A stretch of 10,295 nt of DNA. Origin: an uncultured Methanobrevibacter sp. GTDB lineage: Archaea > Methanobacteriota > Methanobacteria > Methanobacteriales > Methanobacteriaceae. The notes beneath the pieces are model-generated. The model made no database searches. It saw nothing but the letters and a program-made list of their open reading frames with translations, and was not told the origin of the DNA. Location of the stretch: assembly GCA_904501935.1 (NCBI GenBank), contig CAJGDA010000049.1:1-10295 (forward strand). Reading direction: 5' to 3'. The translations under genes and the position numbers were made by a program. Of this stretch, positions 1-7,142 are shown in pieces; the stretch's first letter is position 1; each line of letters opens with the position of its first letter.

Positions 1-236
1 AATACTGTCTAGTTCTCTAGAATTATTTCATTAATTACTAAATTTTTATTTTTAGTTTTGCTAAAAATTATATGAAATTCAGAAGTATTTGTATTGAAAG
101 TCTAATCCCTCTTATTTTTTTCCCGGGATTATATTTAGTGATATATGAATTATTCAAGAATTAGTATTATTAAAACTATATTAAATTATTCTATTGAATA
201 ATTTGAGTAATTTCTATAGTTAAAAAATAATATAAC

Positions 237-245
237 TATATATAA
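237..245 (+). promoter_or_regulatory. Probable TATA box (box A) of the rpl7ae cluster
   Basis: TATATATAA lies about 85 bases before the rpl7ae start codon. Archaeal transcription usually begins about 25 bases downstream of the TATA box, which would put the start near 264-270 and give a leader of roughly 55-60 bases. That leader would contain the stem-loop at 291-305 and the Shine-Dalgarno site. The surrounding sequence is so AT-rich that other TATA-like stretches exist, so the exact box is uncertain. Confidence 0.4.
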
Positions 246-286
246 TTACATTATATTATGATTCCAAATGAATTATAATATCTGCC

Positions 287-308
287 GATGGATGGCATAG
301 CCAGATGA
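287..308 (+). promoter_or_regulatory. Candidate K-turn-like stem-loop in the rpl7ae leader
   Basis: TGGC (293-296), loop ATA, GCCA (300-303) form a 4-bp hairpin flanked by GA on the 5' side (291-292) and GA on the 3' side (304-305). This is the arrangement needed for tandem sheared G-A pairs of a kink-turn. A second register with GA (287-288), TGG (289-291), CCA (301-303) and GA (304-305) also fits. The outer (C) stem is weak in both registers. L7Ae is a kink-turn-binding protein and autoregulation through its own leader has been described in archaea, so a feedback site is plausible. The element sits immediately before the Shine-Dalgarno site. Confidence 0.35.
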
Positions 309-325
309 AAAAGGAGGTATATTTT

Positions 326-694
326 ATGGCAAACATTTATGTAAAATTTGACACACCTGAAGAATTAGCTAAACAAGCTGAAGAAGCATTAGAAACCGCA
401 CAAGCTACTGGTAAAGTAGCAAAAGGTACAAACGAAGTAACTAAATTCATTGAAAGAGGAGATGCAGCATTAGTTGTTATCGCAGAAGATGTTGATCCTG
501 CTGAAATCGTTGCTCACATTCCTGTTTTAGCTGATGAAAAAGAAATTCCTTACGTTTACTTACCTACCAAAGAACAAGTTGGTGGAGCTGCTGGTTTAAC
601 TGTTGGAACTGCATCTGCATGTATTGTAGACGCTGGTGATGCTGAAGCTGCTGTTGCTGAAATTGCAGAAAAAGTTGCTGAATTAAAAGAATAG
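326..694 (+). CDS. rpl7ae: Ribosomal protein L7Ae (eL8)
   Basis: L7Ae is a component of the archaeal 50S subunit and also binds kink-turns in box C/D and H/ACA guide RNPs and RNase P. The 122-residue product has the typical family length. The RNA-binding signature GTNEVTKFIERG lies at residues 34-45, followed by the IAEDVDPAEIVAHIP region (52-66) and the conserved PYVYLPTKEQVG stretch (75-86), which together are diagnostic. An ATG at 305 is in frame, but 326 is preferred: AAGGAGGT at 311-318 lies seven bases before it and the family begins near the MANIYVKF segment. It is the first gene of the cluster, 29 bases upstream of rps28e. A stem-loop in its leader may allow autoregulation. Confidence 0.97.
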   Translation: MANIYVKFDTPEELAKQAEEALETAQATGKVAKGTNEVTKFIERGDAALVVIAEDVDPAEIVAHIPVLADEKEIPYVYLPTKEQVGGAAGLTVGTASACIVDAGDAEAAVAEIAEKVAELKE

Positions 695-723
695 ATTCTT
701 TTAATTAAATTACGGTGATTTAC

Positions 724-930
724 ATGGAAGAAGGAACTCCTGCTGAAGTCATTGAAGTTTTAAAAAGAACTGGAATGACTGGTGAGGTGATGCAAATCAA
801 ATGCAGAATCCTCGATGGTAGAGATAAAGGAAGAATTTTAACAAGAAACATTATGGGTCCTGTAAGGGAAGGCGACATTTTAATGTTACTTGATACAATT
901 AGAGAAGCTAAGGAAATTAGAACTCCTTAA
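724..930 (+). CDS. rps28e: Ribosomal protein S28e
   Basis: S28e is a small-subunit protein with an OB-type fold near the mRNA path. The 68-residue product contains the family hallmarks: TGMTGEVMQIKCRILDG (about 16-32), DKGRILTRNI (34-43) and VREGDILML (47-55). A GTG at 715 is in frame, but that GTG lies inside the Shine-Dalgarno sequence GGTGATTT (714-721), so ATG 724 is the better start and gives the usual length. It follows L7Ae by 29 bases and precedes L24e by 14. L7Ae-S28e-L24e-Ndk is a conserved archaeal gene order. Confidence 0.96.
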   Translation: MEEGTPAEVIEVLKRTGMTGEVMQIKCRILDGRDKGRILTRNIMGPVREGDILMLLDTIREAKEIRTP

Positions 931-944
931 GAAGGTGTAAGAAC

Positions 945-1106
945 ATGAGAACTTGTTCATTCTGTAAAAAAGAAATTGAAGACGGTACTGGAAAGATGTA
1001 CGTTAAAAGAGATGGTACAATTTATTTCTTTTGTAGCAGCAAATGTGAGAAGAATATGATTAAACTCGGAAGAGTTTCAAGAAAAGTTAAATGGGTTAAA
1101 GAATGA
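945..1106 (+). CDS. rpl24e: Ribosomal protein L24e
   Basis: This 53-residue protein is a large-subunit zinc-ribbon protein. Zinc ligands are seen as C4-x2-C7 (CSFC) and C30-x3-C34 (CSSKC), with the family pattern of a GTG-MYVKRDGT loop and FFCSSKCEKN between and around them, and a basic C-terminal end (LGRVSRKVKW). ATG 945 is preceded by AAGGTG at 932-937. The stop codon overlaps the ndk start in an ATGA arrangement (ATG 1103-1105, TGA 1104-1106), so ndk translation is probably coupled to it. The gene is easily missed because it is so short. Confidence 0.95.
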   Translation: MRTCSFCKKEIEDGTGKMYVKRDGTIYFFCSSKCEKNMIKLGRVSRKVKWVKE

Positions 1107-1555
1107 TTCAAAAAAGTTTTGTAATGATGAAACCAGACGCTGTACAAAGACGTCTTATGGGTAAAATTTTGTCTCGTTTTGAGGAAAAAGGTCTCAAAAT
1201 CGTTGCTTGTAAATTAATTCAAATTGATGAAGATTTAGCAAAAACTCATTATGGTGAACATGCTGATAAACCGTTTTTCCCAGGTTTAGTTGAATACATC
1301 ACTTCCTCACCATCATTAGCTATGGTGATTGAAGGAGAAGAAGCTGTTACCACTATCAGAAAATTAGTCGGTGCGACAGATCCTTTAGAAGCTGATCTTG
1401 GAACTATCAGAGGAGATTTCGGTATGAATAAAGGAAGAAACATTATTCATGCTTCAGACGCTCCTGAATCTGCTGAAAGAGAAATTGCTCTTTTCTTTAA
1501 TGAAGACGAAATTTGTGATTATCAAATTATTGATAACGATTTAATTTATGAATAA
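1103..1555 (+). CDS. ndk: Nucleoside diphosphate kinase
   Basis: Ndk transfers the gamma phosphate between nucleoside di- and triphosphates through a phosphohistidine, keeping GTP, CTP, UTP and dNTP pools filled. The 150-residue sequence shows MMKPDAVQR (8-16, with the phosphate-binding Lys10), the HYGEH region (49-53), the PFFPGLVEYITSSP segment (57-70) and the active-site signature NIIHASD (113-119) with catalytic His116. Family length is normal. The start overlaps the rpl24e stop (ATGA), with no strong Shine-Dalgarno site of its own, which points to coupled translation. Its place beside GTP-using translation factors is conserved in euryarchaea. Confidence 0.98.
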   Translation: MIQKSFVMMKPDAVQRRLMGKILSRFEEKGLKIVACKLIQIDEDLAKTHYGEHADKPFFPGLVEYITSSPSLAMVIEGEEAVTTIRKLVGATDPLEADLGTIRGDFGMNKGRNIIHASDAPESAEREIALFFNEDEICDYQIIDNDLIYE

Positions 1556-1592
1556 ATTTAGATTTTAAACATTTATTATTAAAGACGATATT

Positions 1593-3383
1593 ATGAAAAT
1601 CAGATCCCCGATTGTATCAGTTTTAGGACATGTAGACCATGGAAAAACTACATTGTTAGATTATATTAGAGGTAGTACAATCGCCGATAAAGAAGCGGGG
1701 GGTATTACTCAACATATTGGTGCTACTGAAATTCCAAATGATACTATTGAAGAAATCTGTGGAAATTTTATATCAAGATTGACTATCAAAGATTTAATAC
1801 CTGGCTTGTTCTTTATTGATACTCCAGGACACGCTGCATTTACTAGTTTAAGGAAACGTGGTGGGGCATTAGCTGATTTGGCAGTTTTAATTGTTGATAT
1901 TAATGATGGATTTAAACCACAAACATATGAAGCATTAAATATTCTTAAGATGTATAGAACTCCATTCATTGTTGTTGCTAACAAAATCGATATGCTTTTT
2001 GGCTGGGAAACACATGAAGGGGCTTCTTTTAAAGAATCTTTTAATCAACAAGCTCCAAGTGTTCAACAAGACTTGGATTTAAAGGTTTATGAGATTGTTG
2101 GAACTCTCCACAAGGAAGGTTTCCAATCTGAAAGATTTGATAGAGTAAGTGATTTTGCTTCACAGATTAGTATTATTCCTATTAGTGCTAAATCCGGTGA
2201 AGGAATCATTGAAGTTTTAGCAATGTTGCTTGGGCTTGCTCAAGAGTATTTAACTGAACAATTAGAAATTAATGAAGATGCTCCCGCTAAAGGTACTGTA
2301 TTGGAGATTAAAGAGGAAGTAGGTTTAGGCCTTACAATTGATAGTATTATTTATGATGGTGTTTTAAGAACTAATGATGAAATCGCTTTAATAACTTCTT
2401 CAAATGAGGTTCTAACAACTAAAGTTAGGTCTATTCTAAGACCGCTTCCACTTGAAGAAATGAGAGATTCTAAAAAGAAATTCAGAAAAGTTGATGAAGT
2501 TGTTGCGGCTGCAGGTATCAAAATTGCAGCTCCTAATTTAGATGATGTCATTTCAGGTTCACCACTCAGAGTATTAAATACTGATGAGGATGTGGAAGAG
2601 GAACTCTTGAAAGAAATTGAAGACATAACTATTAGCACTGAAGATGAAGGTGTTTTAGTTAAAGCAGATACATTAGGTTCTCTTGAAGCTGTTGTTAAGT
2701 TATTGAAAGATTTGGAAATTCCTATTCGTGAAGCGGACATTGGTGATGTAAGCCGTAGAGATATCATTAATTCATCTATAGCTTTAACTGAAAATGATGC
2801 TCATGGAGTTATCATCGCTTTTAATGTTGATGTTCATCCGAATTCTGTAGAAGACCTTAACAAATCAGATATAAAACTTTTCAAGGGTGATGTCATATAT
2901 CAAATCATCGAAGACTATGAAGCATGGATTGAAGAAATGGAAATGGCTAAGAAGAAAGCATTTTATAATGCAATTATTAAGCCTGCAAAATTCATGTCTT
3001 TACCTAAATTAGTTTTCCGTCAAAGTAAACCTGCTATTATTGGAATTGAATCAATTAGCGGTACAATTAAACAGGGTCAAACTTTGATTAATAAAAATGG
3101 CGAATATGTTGGTGTAATAGCCAGTATGGAAGATAAAGGTGAAACATTACCGGATATTTCTAGAGGTCAAAGGGTAGCTATGGCTATTAAAGATGCTATT
3201 GTTGGAAAGCATTTCGATGAAGGGGATGAATTATACGTTGATATTCCTGAAAAGCATTATAAGTATATTGAAAGGGAATTTAAAGATAAATTGACTGAAG
3301 ATGAATTTGAAACTCTTTATGAGTTTCTTGAAATCAAACGTAAAAAGGATCCTGATTGGGGTAAATTTGGTCTTTTCGAATAA
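1593..3383 (+). CDS. infB: Translation initiation factor aIF5B (IF2-like GTPase)
   Basis: aIF5B is the archaeal IF2/eIF5B homologue, a ribosome-dependent GTPase that promotes subunit joining with initiator Met-tRNA. The 596-residue product has G1 GHVDHGKT (12-19), a G2 threonine in GGITQHIGA (36-44), G3 DTPGH (76-80), G4 NKID (130-133) and G5 SAK (198-200). Beta-barrel domain II (about 226-340), a domain III segment and the C-terminal domain IV with terminal helices follow. The length is that of an intein-free archaeal protein; some archaea carry inteins in this gene and none is present here. ATG 1593 gives the usual MKIRSPIVSVLGHVDHGK beginning. The Shine-Dalgarno site is weak. It follows ndk by 37 bases. 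Confidence 0.98.
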   Translation: MKIRSPIVSVLGHVDHGKTTLLDYIRGSTIADKEAGGITQHIGATEIPNDTIEEICGNFISRLTIKDLIPGLFFIDTPGHAAFTSLRKRGGALADLAVLIVDINDGFKPQTYEALNILKMYRTPFIVVANKIDMLFGWETHEGASFKESFNQQAPSVQQDLDLKVYEIVGTLHKEGFQSERFDRVSDFASQISIIPISAKSGEGIIEVLAMLLGLAQEYLTEQLEINEDAPAKGTVLEIKEEVGLGLTIDSIIYDGVLRTNDEIALITSSNEVLTTKVRSILRPLPLEEMRDSKKKFRKVDEVVAAAGIKIAAPNLDDVISGSPLRVLNTDEDVEEELLKEIEDITISTEDEGVLVKADTLGSLEAVVKLLKDLEIPIREADIGDVSRRDIINSSIALTENDAHGVIIAFNVDVHPNSVEDLNKSDIKLFKGDVIYQIIEDYEAWIEEMEMAKKKAFYNAIIKPAKFMSLPKLVFRQSKPAIIGIESISGTIKQGQTLINKNGEYVGVIASMEDKGETLPDISRGQRVAMAIKDAIVGKHFDEGDELYVDIPEKHYKYIEREFKDKLTEDEFETLYEFLEIKRKKDPDWGKFGLFE

Positions 3384-3419
3384 TAAATTAAGATTATAAA
3401 ATAATTAAGGAGGAATACC

Positions 3420-3803
3420 ATGGCATTCAAAGTTGTTGTGTCTCAAAAAGCTGAAACTCATCAAATTGAAATCGATGAAACTAAAGCTCTTAATGGGTTA
3501 GTAATCGGTGATGAATTTGATGGTGGAATTGTTGGTTTAGATGGTTACACCTTAAAAATCACTGGTGGTAGTGATAAGAATGGTTTTACCATGAAAAAAG
3601 ATGTTTCAGGTACCAGAAGAATCAAAAGTTTATTAACTGGTGGTATCGGTTATCATCCTAAAGCTGATGGTGTTAAAAGAAGAAAAACCGTTAGGGGAAA
3701 CACTATTGCTGAAGATATTGTACAAATCAACACTGTAGTTACTCAAGCTGGAAATAAACCAATAGCTGAAATTCTTGGTGCTGGTGAAGAAGAGGAAGAA
3801 TAG
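3420..3803 (+). CDS. rps6e: Ribosomal protein S6e
   Basis: S6e is a 30S-subunit protein shared with eukaryotes. The 127-residue product shows the family segments LNGLVIGDEFDGG (25-37), KITGGSDKNGFTMKKDV (46-62) and GYHPKADGVKRRKTVRGNTI (77-96). Like other archaeal forms it lacks the long phosphorylated C-terminal tail of eukaryotic S6; instead it ends in a short acidic run (GEEEEE). ATG 3420 is preceded by a perfect AAGGAGG at 3407-3413. It lies 36 bases after aIF5B and 62 before aIF2 gamma, with a palindrome in the second gap. Confidence 0.97.
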   Translation: MAFKVVVSQKAETHQIEIDETKALNGLVIGDEFDGGIVGLDGYTLKITGGSDKNGFTMKKDVSGTRRIKSLLTGGIGYHPKADGVKRRKTVRGNTIAEDIVQINTVVTQAGNKPIAEILGAGEEEEE

Positions 3804-3821
3804 TTTTACTATCTTTCTTAT

Positions 3822-3837
3822 TTAACTTTAAAGTTAA
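3822..3837. repeat. Perfect 16-bp palindrome between rps6e and aIF2 gamma
   Basis: TTAACTTTAAAGTTAA lies in the 62-base gap, 18 bases after the rps6e stop. It is followed by AT-rich TATA-like sequence (AATATAAAATTATAAAA), so it could be part of an internal promoter or an operator. It could also form a weak RNA stem. The AT content makes chance more likely than for the palindrome at 8817. Confidence 0.4.
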
Positions 3838-3865
3838 TATAAAATTATAAAAAAGGTGGTTATCT

Positions 3866-5080
3866 GTGAACGTACAGTCAGATGTTAACATAGGTTTAGT
3901 TGGTCATGTAGACCATGGTAAGACAACTCTTACTAAAGCATTATCTGGTATATGGACTGACACTCACAGTGAAGAAACAAAAAGAGGTATTTCAATTCGT
4001 TTAGGTTATGCAGACATTGAATTTAAGAAATGTCCTAACTGTGATGAACCTGAATGTTATACTACTTCTGATAAATGTGAAATCTGTGGGAGTGAAACTG
4101 AATTAATTAGGAAAGTATCATTTGTTGATGCTCCAGGTCACGAAACTCTTATGGCAACTATGTTATCTGGTGCTGCAATTATGGATGGTGCAGTATTAGT
4201 TATTGCTGCGAATGAAACTTGTCCACAACCACAAACAAAAGAACATCTCATGGCACTTGATGTAATCGGTGTTAAAGATGTGATAGTAGTTCAAAATAAA
4301 ATTGATATTGTTTCAAAAGAAAGAGCTATTGAAAGCTATAATGAAATTAAGGAATTTGTTAAAGGTACTTGTGCTGAAGATGCTTTAATAATACCAGTTT
4401 CTGCTCAACAAGGAGCTAATATGGATATTTTAATTGAAGCAATGTATAAACAAATCGAACCTCCGGAAAGAAATGTTGAAGATACTGCATTAATGCATGT
4501 TGCAAGGTCATTCGATATTAACAAACCTGGTTCAGGTGCTGATAAGATTAAAGGAGGAGTTATTGGTGGTACTTTAATTCAAGGTACTTTTAAACTTGGC
4601 GATACCATTGAGATTAGGCCAGGCCCTACCAATGAAGGTAAAAGACTCACTTTAACTTCTGAAATTATTGGTCTTGAAGCAAACGGAAAACAGGTTGAAG
4701 AGATTGGTCCAGGAGGTCTTGTAGGTATTGCAACTAAATTAGACCCATCTTTAACTAAATCAGATTCTTTATCAGGTACTGTTGCTGGTGAAGAAGGTAC
4801 ATTGCCAGATGTATTAGATGGTTTTTCAATGGAAGCTAATTTACTTGATCGTGTTGTTGGTACTAAAGAAGAACGCGAAGTCTCTCCAATTAAAGTTAAA
4901 GAGCCTTTGATGATTAATTGCGGTACTACAACTACAATAGGTGTTGTTACATCTACTAAGAAAAACGATGTTGATGTTGTTTTAAAATTACCAGTTTGCG
5001 CAAGCCCTGGTGACAGAGTGGCTTTAAGTCGTAGAGTTGGCGCTCGTTGGAGATTAATTGGTTACGGTATTATTAAATAG
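3866..5080 (+). CDS. eif2g: Translation initiation factor aIF2 gamma subunit
   Basis: aIF2 gamma is the GTP-binding core of the heterotrimer that carries initiator Met-tRNA to the small subunit; it also protects mRNA 5' ends in some archaea. The 404-residue sequence has G1 GHVDHGKT (13-20), a switch I region with TKRGISI (38-44), a zinc-binding insert with CPNC (56-59) and CEIC (71-74), G3 DAPGH (88-92), G4 NKID (144-147) and SAQ (179-181). Two beta-barrel domains follow, including PGPTNEG and the RRVGARWRLIGYG ending. The start is GTG 3866, with AGGTGGT at 3854-3860. Its alpha and beta partners are not in the window. Confidence 0.98.
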   Translation: MNVQSDVNIGLVGHVDHGKTTLTKALSGIWTDTHSEETKRGISIRLGYADIEFKKCPNCDEPECYTTSDKCEICGSETELIRKVSFVDAPGHETLMATMLSGAAIMDGAVLVIAANETCPQPQTKEHLMALDVIGVKDVIVVQNKIDIVSKERAIESYNEIKEFVKGTCAEDALIIPVSAQQGANMDILIEAMYKQIEPPERNVEDTALMHVARSFDINKPGSGADKIKGGVIGGTLIQGTFKLGDTIEIRPGPTNEGKRLTLTSEIIGLEANGKQVEEIGPGGLVGIATKLDPSLTKSDSLSGTVAGEEGTLPDVLDGFSMEANLLDRVVGTKEEREVSPIKVKEPLMINCGTTTTIGVVTSTKKNDVDVVLKLPVCASPGDRVALSRRVGARWRLIGYGIIK

Positions 5081-5090
5081 AGGGAAAATA

Positions 5091-5483
5091 ATGGACTCTA
5101 AAGAAGTTGTGATTGATACCAATTTTTTTATGGTTCCTTTTCAGTTCAATGTGGATGTTATCACTGAACTTGAAAATTTATTACCTTCTTATAAATTAAC
5201 AACTCCTAGCTTTGTTATCAATGAATTGAAGGGTTTAGAAAGAAATACTAAAGGAAAAGTTAGGTTAAATGCAAATTTGGCCTTAAAGTTAGCTAATTCT
5301 TCAAAAGTTGAAATAAAGGATATTTCATTACTTGAAAATGAAACTGTGGATGATGCGTTACTGAGAGTTTCAGAAGTTTTAGCTACAAATGACATTGAAT
5401 TAAAGAATCGTGCAAAAAGTAAAGGAATAACTGTTGCATATTTGAGACAAAAGAAATATATTGCTGTTGAAGGTAAAATTTAA
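5091..5483 (+). CDS. PIN-domain protein, Fcf1/Utp24-like archaeal family
   Basis: PIN domains are metal-dependent ribonuclease folds. The 130-residue product shows the acidic active-site pattern: D9 in VVIDTNFF, E45 in FVINELKGL, D87-D88 in VDDALL and D101 in LATNDIELK. It ends in the beta strand GITVAYLRQKKYI. Archaeal PIN proteins of this type sit next to aIF2 gamma and rpoE1 in many euryarchaea and resemble eukaryotic Fcf1, an rRNA-processing nuclease. A role in rRNA maturation is inferred from that and from the neighbours. There is no adjacent antitoxin gene, so a toxin role is unlikely. ATG 5091 is chosen over upstream in-frame TTG 5058, which lies inside aIF2 gamma; AGGG (5081-5084) follows directly after the aIF2 gamma stop. 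Confidence 0.88.
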   Translation: MDSKEVVIDTNFFMVPFQFNVDVITELENLLPSYKLTTPSFVINELKGLERNTKGKVRLNANLALKLANSSKVEIKDISLLENETVDDALLRVSEVLATNDIELKNRAKSKGITVAYLRQKKYIAVEGKI

Positions 5484-5521
5484 TATTAATTAAACTTATT
5501 AATTATAAATGAGGGATTATT

Positions 5522-6100
5522 TTGTATTATAAAACAAAAATTAAGGATATTGTAAGAATACCACCTTACAGATTTGAAGATCCTCTTGAAGAAGTTGCTA
5601 TTCAAACTTTAAACAAAACTTATGAAGGTCGTTTAGACAAGAAACTTGGTTTACTCATTTGTGTTAATGAAATTGTTGAAATTAGTGAAGGCAAACTCAT
5701 TATGGGTGATGGCGCTTCATATCATAATGTTGTCTTTGAATCTATTTTCTTCAAACCAGAGCAACACGAAATTTTCGATGGTGAAGTAATTGATATTGCT
5801 GATTACGGTGCTTTTGTAAGAATTGGACCTATGGATGGTTTGATTCATGTTTCACAAGTAACTGATGATTATATCAATTATGACGGTAAAAGAGGAGCAT
5901 TAATTGCAAAAGAATCTAATAAAACTTTAGATGTAGGAGATTTAGTTAGAGCTAGAGCAGTTAGCGTTTCCATCAAAGATGAATCTACAAACAGTAGAGA
6001 AAATCATAGGAATTCCAAAATTCCACTCACTATGAGACAAACTAACTTAGGTAGATTCGAATGGATTGAAGAAGCAAAACAAAAAAATAAGAAGGCGTAA
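5522..6100 (+). CDS. rpoE1: DNA-directed RNA polymerase subunit E' (Rpo7, RpoE1)
   Basis: Rpo7 forms, with Rpo4 (RpoF), the stalk of archaeal RNA polymerase, which helps open complex formation and binds emerging RNA. The 192-residue product starts MYYKTKIKDIVRIPP, typical for the family, with the N-terminal RNP-like domain to about residue 80 and an S1-type RNA-binding domain from about 83 (GEVIDIADYGAFVRIGPMDGLIHVSQ region) to about 177 (IPLTMRQTNLG). The initiation codon is TTG 5522, supported by GAGGG at 5511-5515; no in-frame ATG gives the conserved N-terminus. It is directly followed by spt4, as in most archaea. Confidence 0.97.
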   Translation: MYYKTKIKDIVRIPPYRFEDPLEEVAIQTLNKTYEGRLDKKLGLLICVNEIVEISEGKLIMGDGASYHNVVFESIFFKPEQHEIFDGEVIDIADYGAFVRIGPMDGLIHVSQVTDDYINYDGKRGALIAKESNKTLDVGDLVRARAVSVSIKDESTNSRENHRNSKIPLTMRQTNLGRFEWIEEAKQKNKKA

Positions 6101-6103
6101 ATA

Positions 6104-6280
6104 ATGAAAGCATGTACTGTTTGTAAATTGATTACAGATAAAGACCAGTGTGAAAGATGTGGAAGCCCTACATCTGATAATTGGAGCGGTCTTTTAATAA
6201 TCACTAATCCTGAAGAATCAAAAGTAGCTAAGGAATTAAATATTACCGAACAGGGAGAATACTGTTTAAGAGTAAGATAG
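6104..6280 (+). CDS. spt4: Transcription elongation factor Spt4 (RpoE2)
   Basis: Spt4 pairs with the NGN domain of Spt5 to form the processivity factor that clamps RNA polymerase. The 58-residue sequence carries a zinc ribbon with C4-C7 (CTVC) and C16-C19 (CERC), then the conserved GSPTSDNWSGLLIITNPEES stretch (20-39) and the AKELNI-GEYCLRVR ending that builds the Spt5-binding face. It was formerly called RNA polymerase subunit E''. It begins three bases after rpoE1 (ATG 6104) and its likely Shine-Dalgarno sequence (GAAGGCG) lies within the end of rpoE1. The gene is very short and easily missed. Confidence 0.96.
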   Translation: MKACTVCKLITDKDQCERCGSPTSDNWSGLLIITNPEESKVAKELNITEQGEYCLRVR

Positions 6281-6291
6281 AGGGATTTTTT

Positions 6292-6801
6292 GTGTTACGT
6301 TTAGATGCAGAATTAACAAAAGACATAATTGCTGAGCTTAAAAAGCCATTAGGCAAATTATATCCTAACTTTGAAGATGCAATTGATGAAATTAAATCTT
6401 CCGAGTTTTTAATTTCTGTTGGTGATGCGACATTCGAAAATCTTACCAAATATGAATTATACCCGAATATTGGAATAATTGATAATTTAATTCAAAGAAA
6501 AAATCATACTCATGAAATTATCCTAGCGGACCACATTCTAAAAGCAGATAATCCTGCGGGATATATTACAGATGATCTATGGGAAACCATAGGCCAAGCT
6601 CTTGAATTATCTAACACTGGCGAATGTTATGTAATTGAAGTAGCCGGGGAAGAAGATCTTGCAGTTCTTCCTTGCATCTTAATGGCAAATCCAGAAACTA
6701 CCATTTTATATGGTCAGCCAAATGAGGGGTTAGTGCTTTTAAAGGTTTGCGATTTAGAAAATAAAGCTCAAATGCTTATTGACGGATTTATTAAAGAATA
6801 A
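6292..6801 (+). CDS. GTP-dependent dephospho-CoA kinase (DUF359 family)
   Basis: This 169-residue protein belongs to the archaeal DUF359 family, whose Thermococcus kodakarensis member was shown to be the GTP-dependent dephospho-CoA kinase, catalysing the last step of coenzyme A synthesis. Family segments seen are LKKPLGKLYPN (16-26), SVGDATFENL (42-51), IGIIDNLIQRK (60-70), NPAGYIT (87-93), VAGEEDLAVLP (117-127) and LYGQPNEGLVLLKV (139-152). Conserved acidic residues D45, D64, E120 and D122 are candidates for metal or nucleotide binding. The start is GTG 6292, with AGGGAT (6281-6286) right after the spt4 stop. Its place between spt4 and rps24e is common in euryarchaea and ties CoA supply to the translation cluster. 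Confidence 0.9.
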   Translation: MLRLDAELTKDIIAELKKPLGKLYPNFEDAIDEIKSSEFLISVGDATFENLTKYELYPNIGIIDNLIQRKNHTHEIILADHILKADNPAGYITDDLWETIGQALELSNTGECYVIEVAGEEDLAVLPCILMANPETTILYGQPNEGLVLLKVCDLENKAQMLIDGFIKE

Positions 6802-6818
6802 ATTAATGAGGTTTTATC

Positions 6819-7133
6819 ATGGAAATCGAATTTATCGAAGAAAAAGAAAACAAATTATTCAATAGAAAAGAAATTAAATTTTATGTTGATTATGATGGAG
6901 AAGCAACTCCAAAAGTCTTAGACATTAAATCTAAATTAGTTGCTTTATTAAACACTAAAAAAGATTTACTTGTCGTTGACAATGTACAACCACACTACGG
7001 CGAACCTAGAGCATTAGGTTATGCTAAAGTTTATGAAACCGTAGATGATTTGCAATACATTGAAGCTAAACATATTTTAGCTAAAAATACAGAACCTGAA
7101 GAAGAACCTGCTGAAGATGCAGAAGAAGAATAG
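6819..7133 (+). CDS. rps24e: Ribosomal protein S24e
   Basis: S24e is a small-subunit protein shared with eukaryotes. The 104-residue product shows the family N-terminus (MEIEFIEEKENKLFNRKEI), a central KSKLVALLNTKKDLLVVD segment (38-55) and the conserved GEPRALGYAKVYE region (61-73). The last 14 residues are almost wholly acidic or proline/alanine (EPEEEPAEDAEEE), a common low-complexity tail in methanogens of this group. ATG 6819 is preceded by TGAGGT (6807-6812), 17 bases after the kinase gene. The stop overlaps the Shine-Dalgarno site of rps27ae. Confidence 0.96.
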   Translation: MEIEFIEEKENKLFNRKEIKFYVDYDGEATPKVLDIKSKLVALLNTKKDLLVVDNVQPHYGEPRALGYAKVYETVDDLQYIEAKHILAKNTEPEEEPAEDAEEE

Positions 7134-7142
7134 GTGATTTTA

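Larger units (their letters stand above)
1..325. other. AT-rich intergenic leader upstream of rpl7ae
   Basis: No supported gene lies here; short frames are broken by many stops. The stretch is very AT-rich apart from two spots: a CCCGGG core near 122-127 and a GC-rich stem-loop at 291-305. An inverted repeat TAATCCC (103-109) / GGGATTA (125-131) encloses a T-run, and a weak AT-only repeat lies at 48-55 / 61-68. The right third probably carries the promoter and the 5' untranslated leader of the ribosomal protein cluster. The left part may include the 3' end of a transcript from outside the window. Confidence 0.6.

Noticed and set aside
305..325. In-frame upstream ATG start for L7Ae
   Set aside because: It lies before the strong AAGGAGGT site, would translate the Shine-Dalgarno sequence, and adds residues not typical of the family.
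2351..2767. A 138-codon minus-strand frame within aIF5B
   Set aside because: It is serine/threonine-rich only because it is antisense to acidic, lysine-rich coding sequence; it has no ribosome site or recognisable domain.
1593..5080. Inteins in aIF5B or aIF2 gamma
   Set aside because: Such inserts occur in some archaea, but both proteins are continuous across their G motifs and of normal length.
5091..5483. PIN protein as a VapC-type toxin
   Set aside because: No small antitoxin gene is adjacent; both neighbours are core information-processing genes and the sequence fits the Fcf1-like type better.
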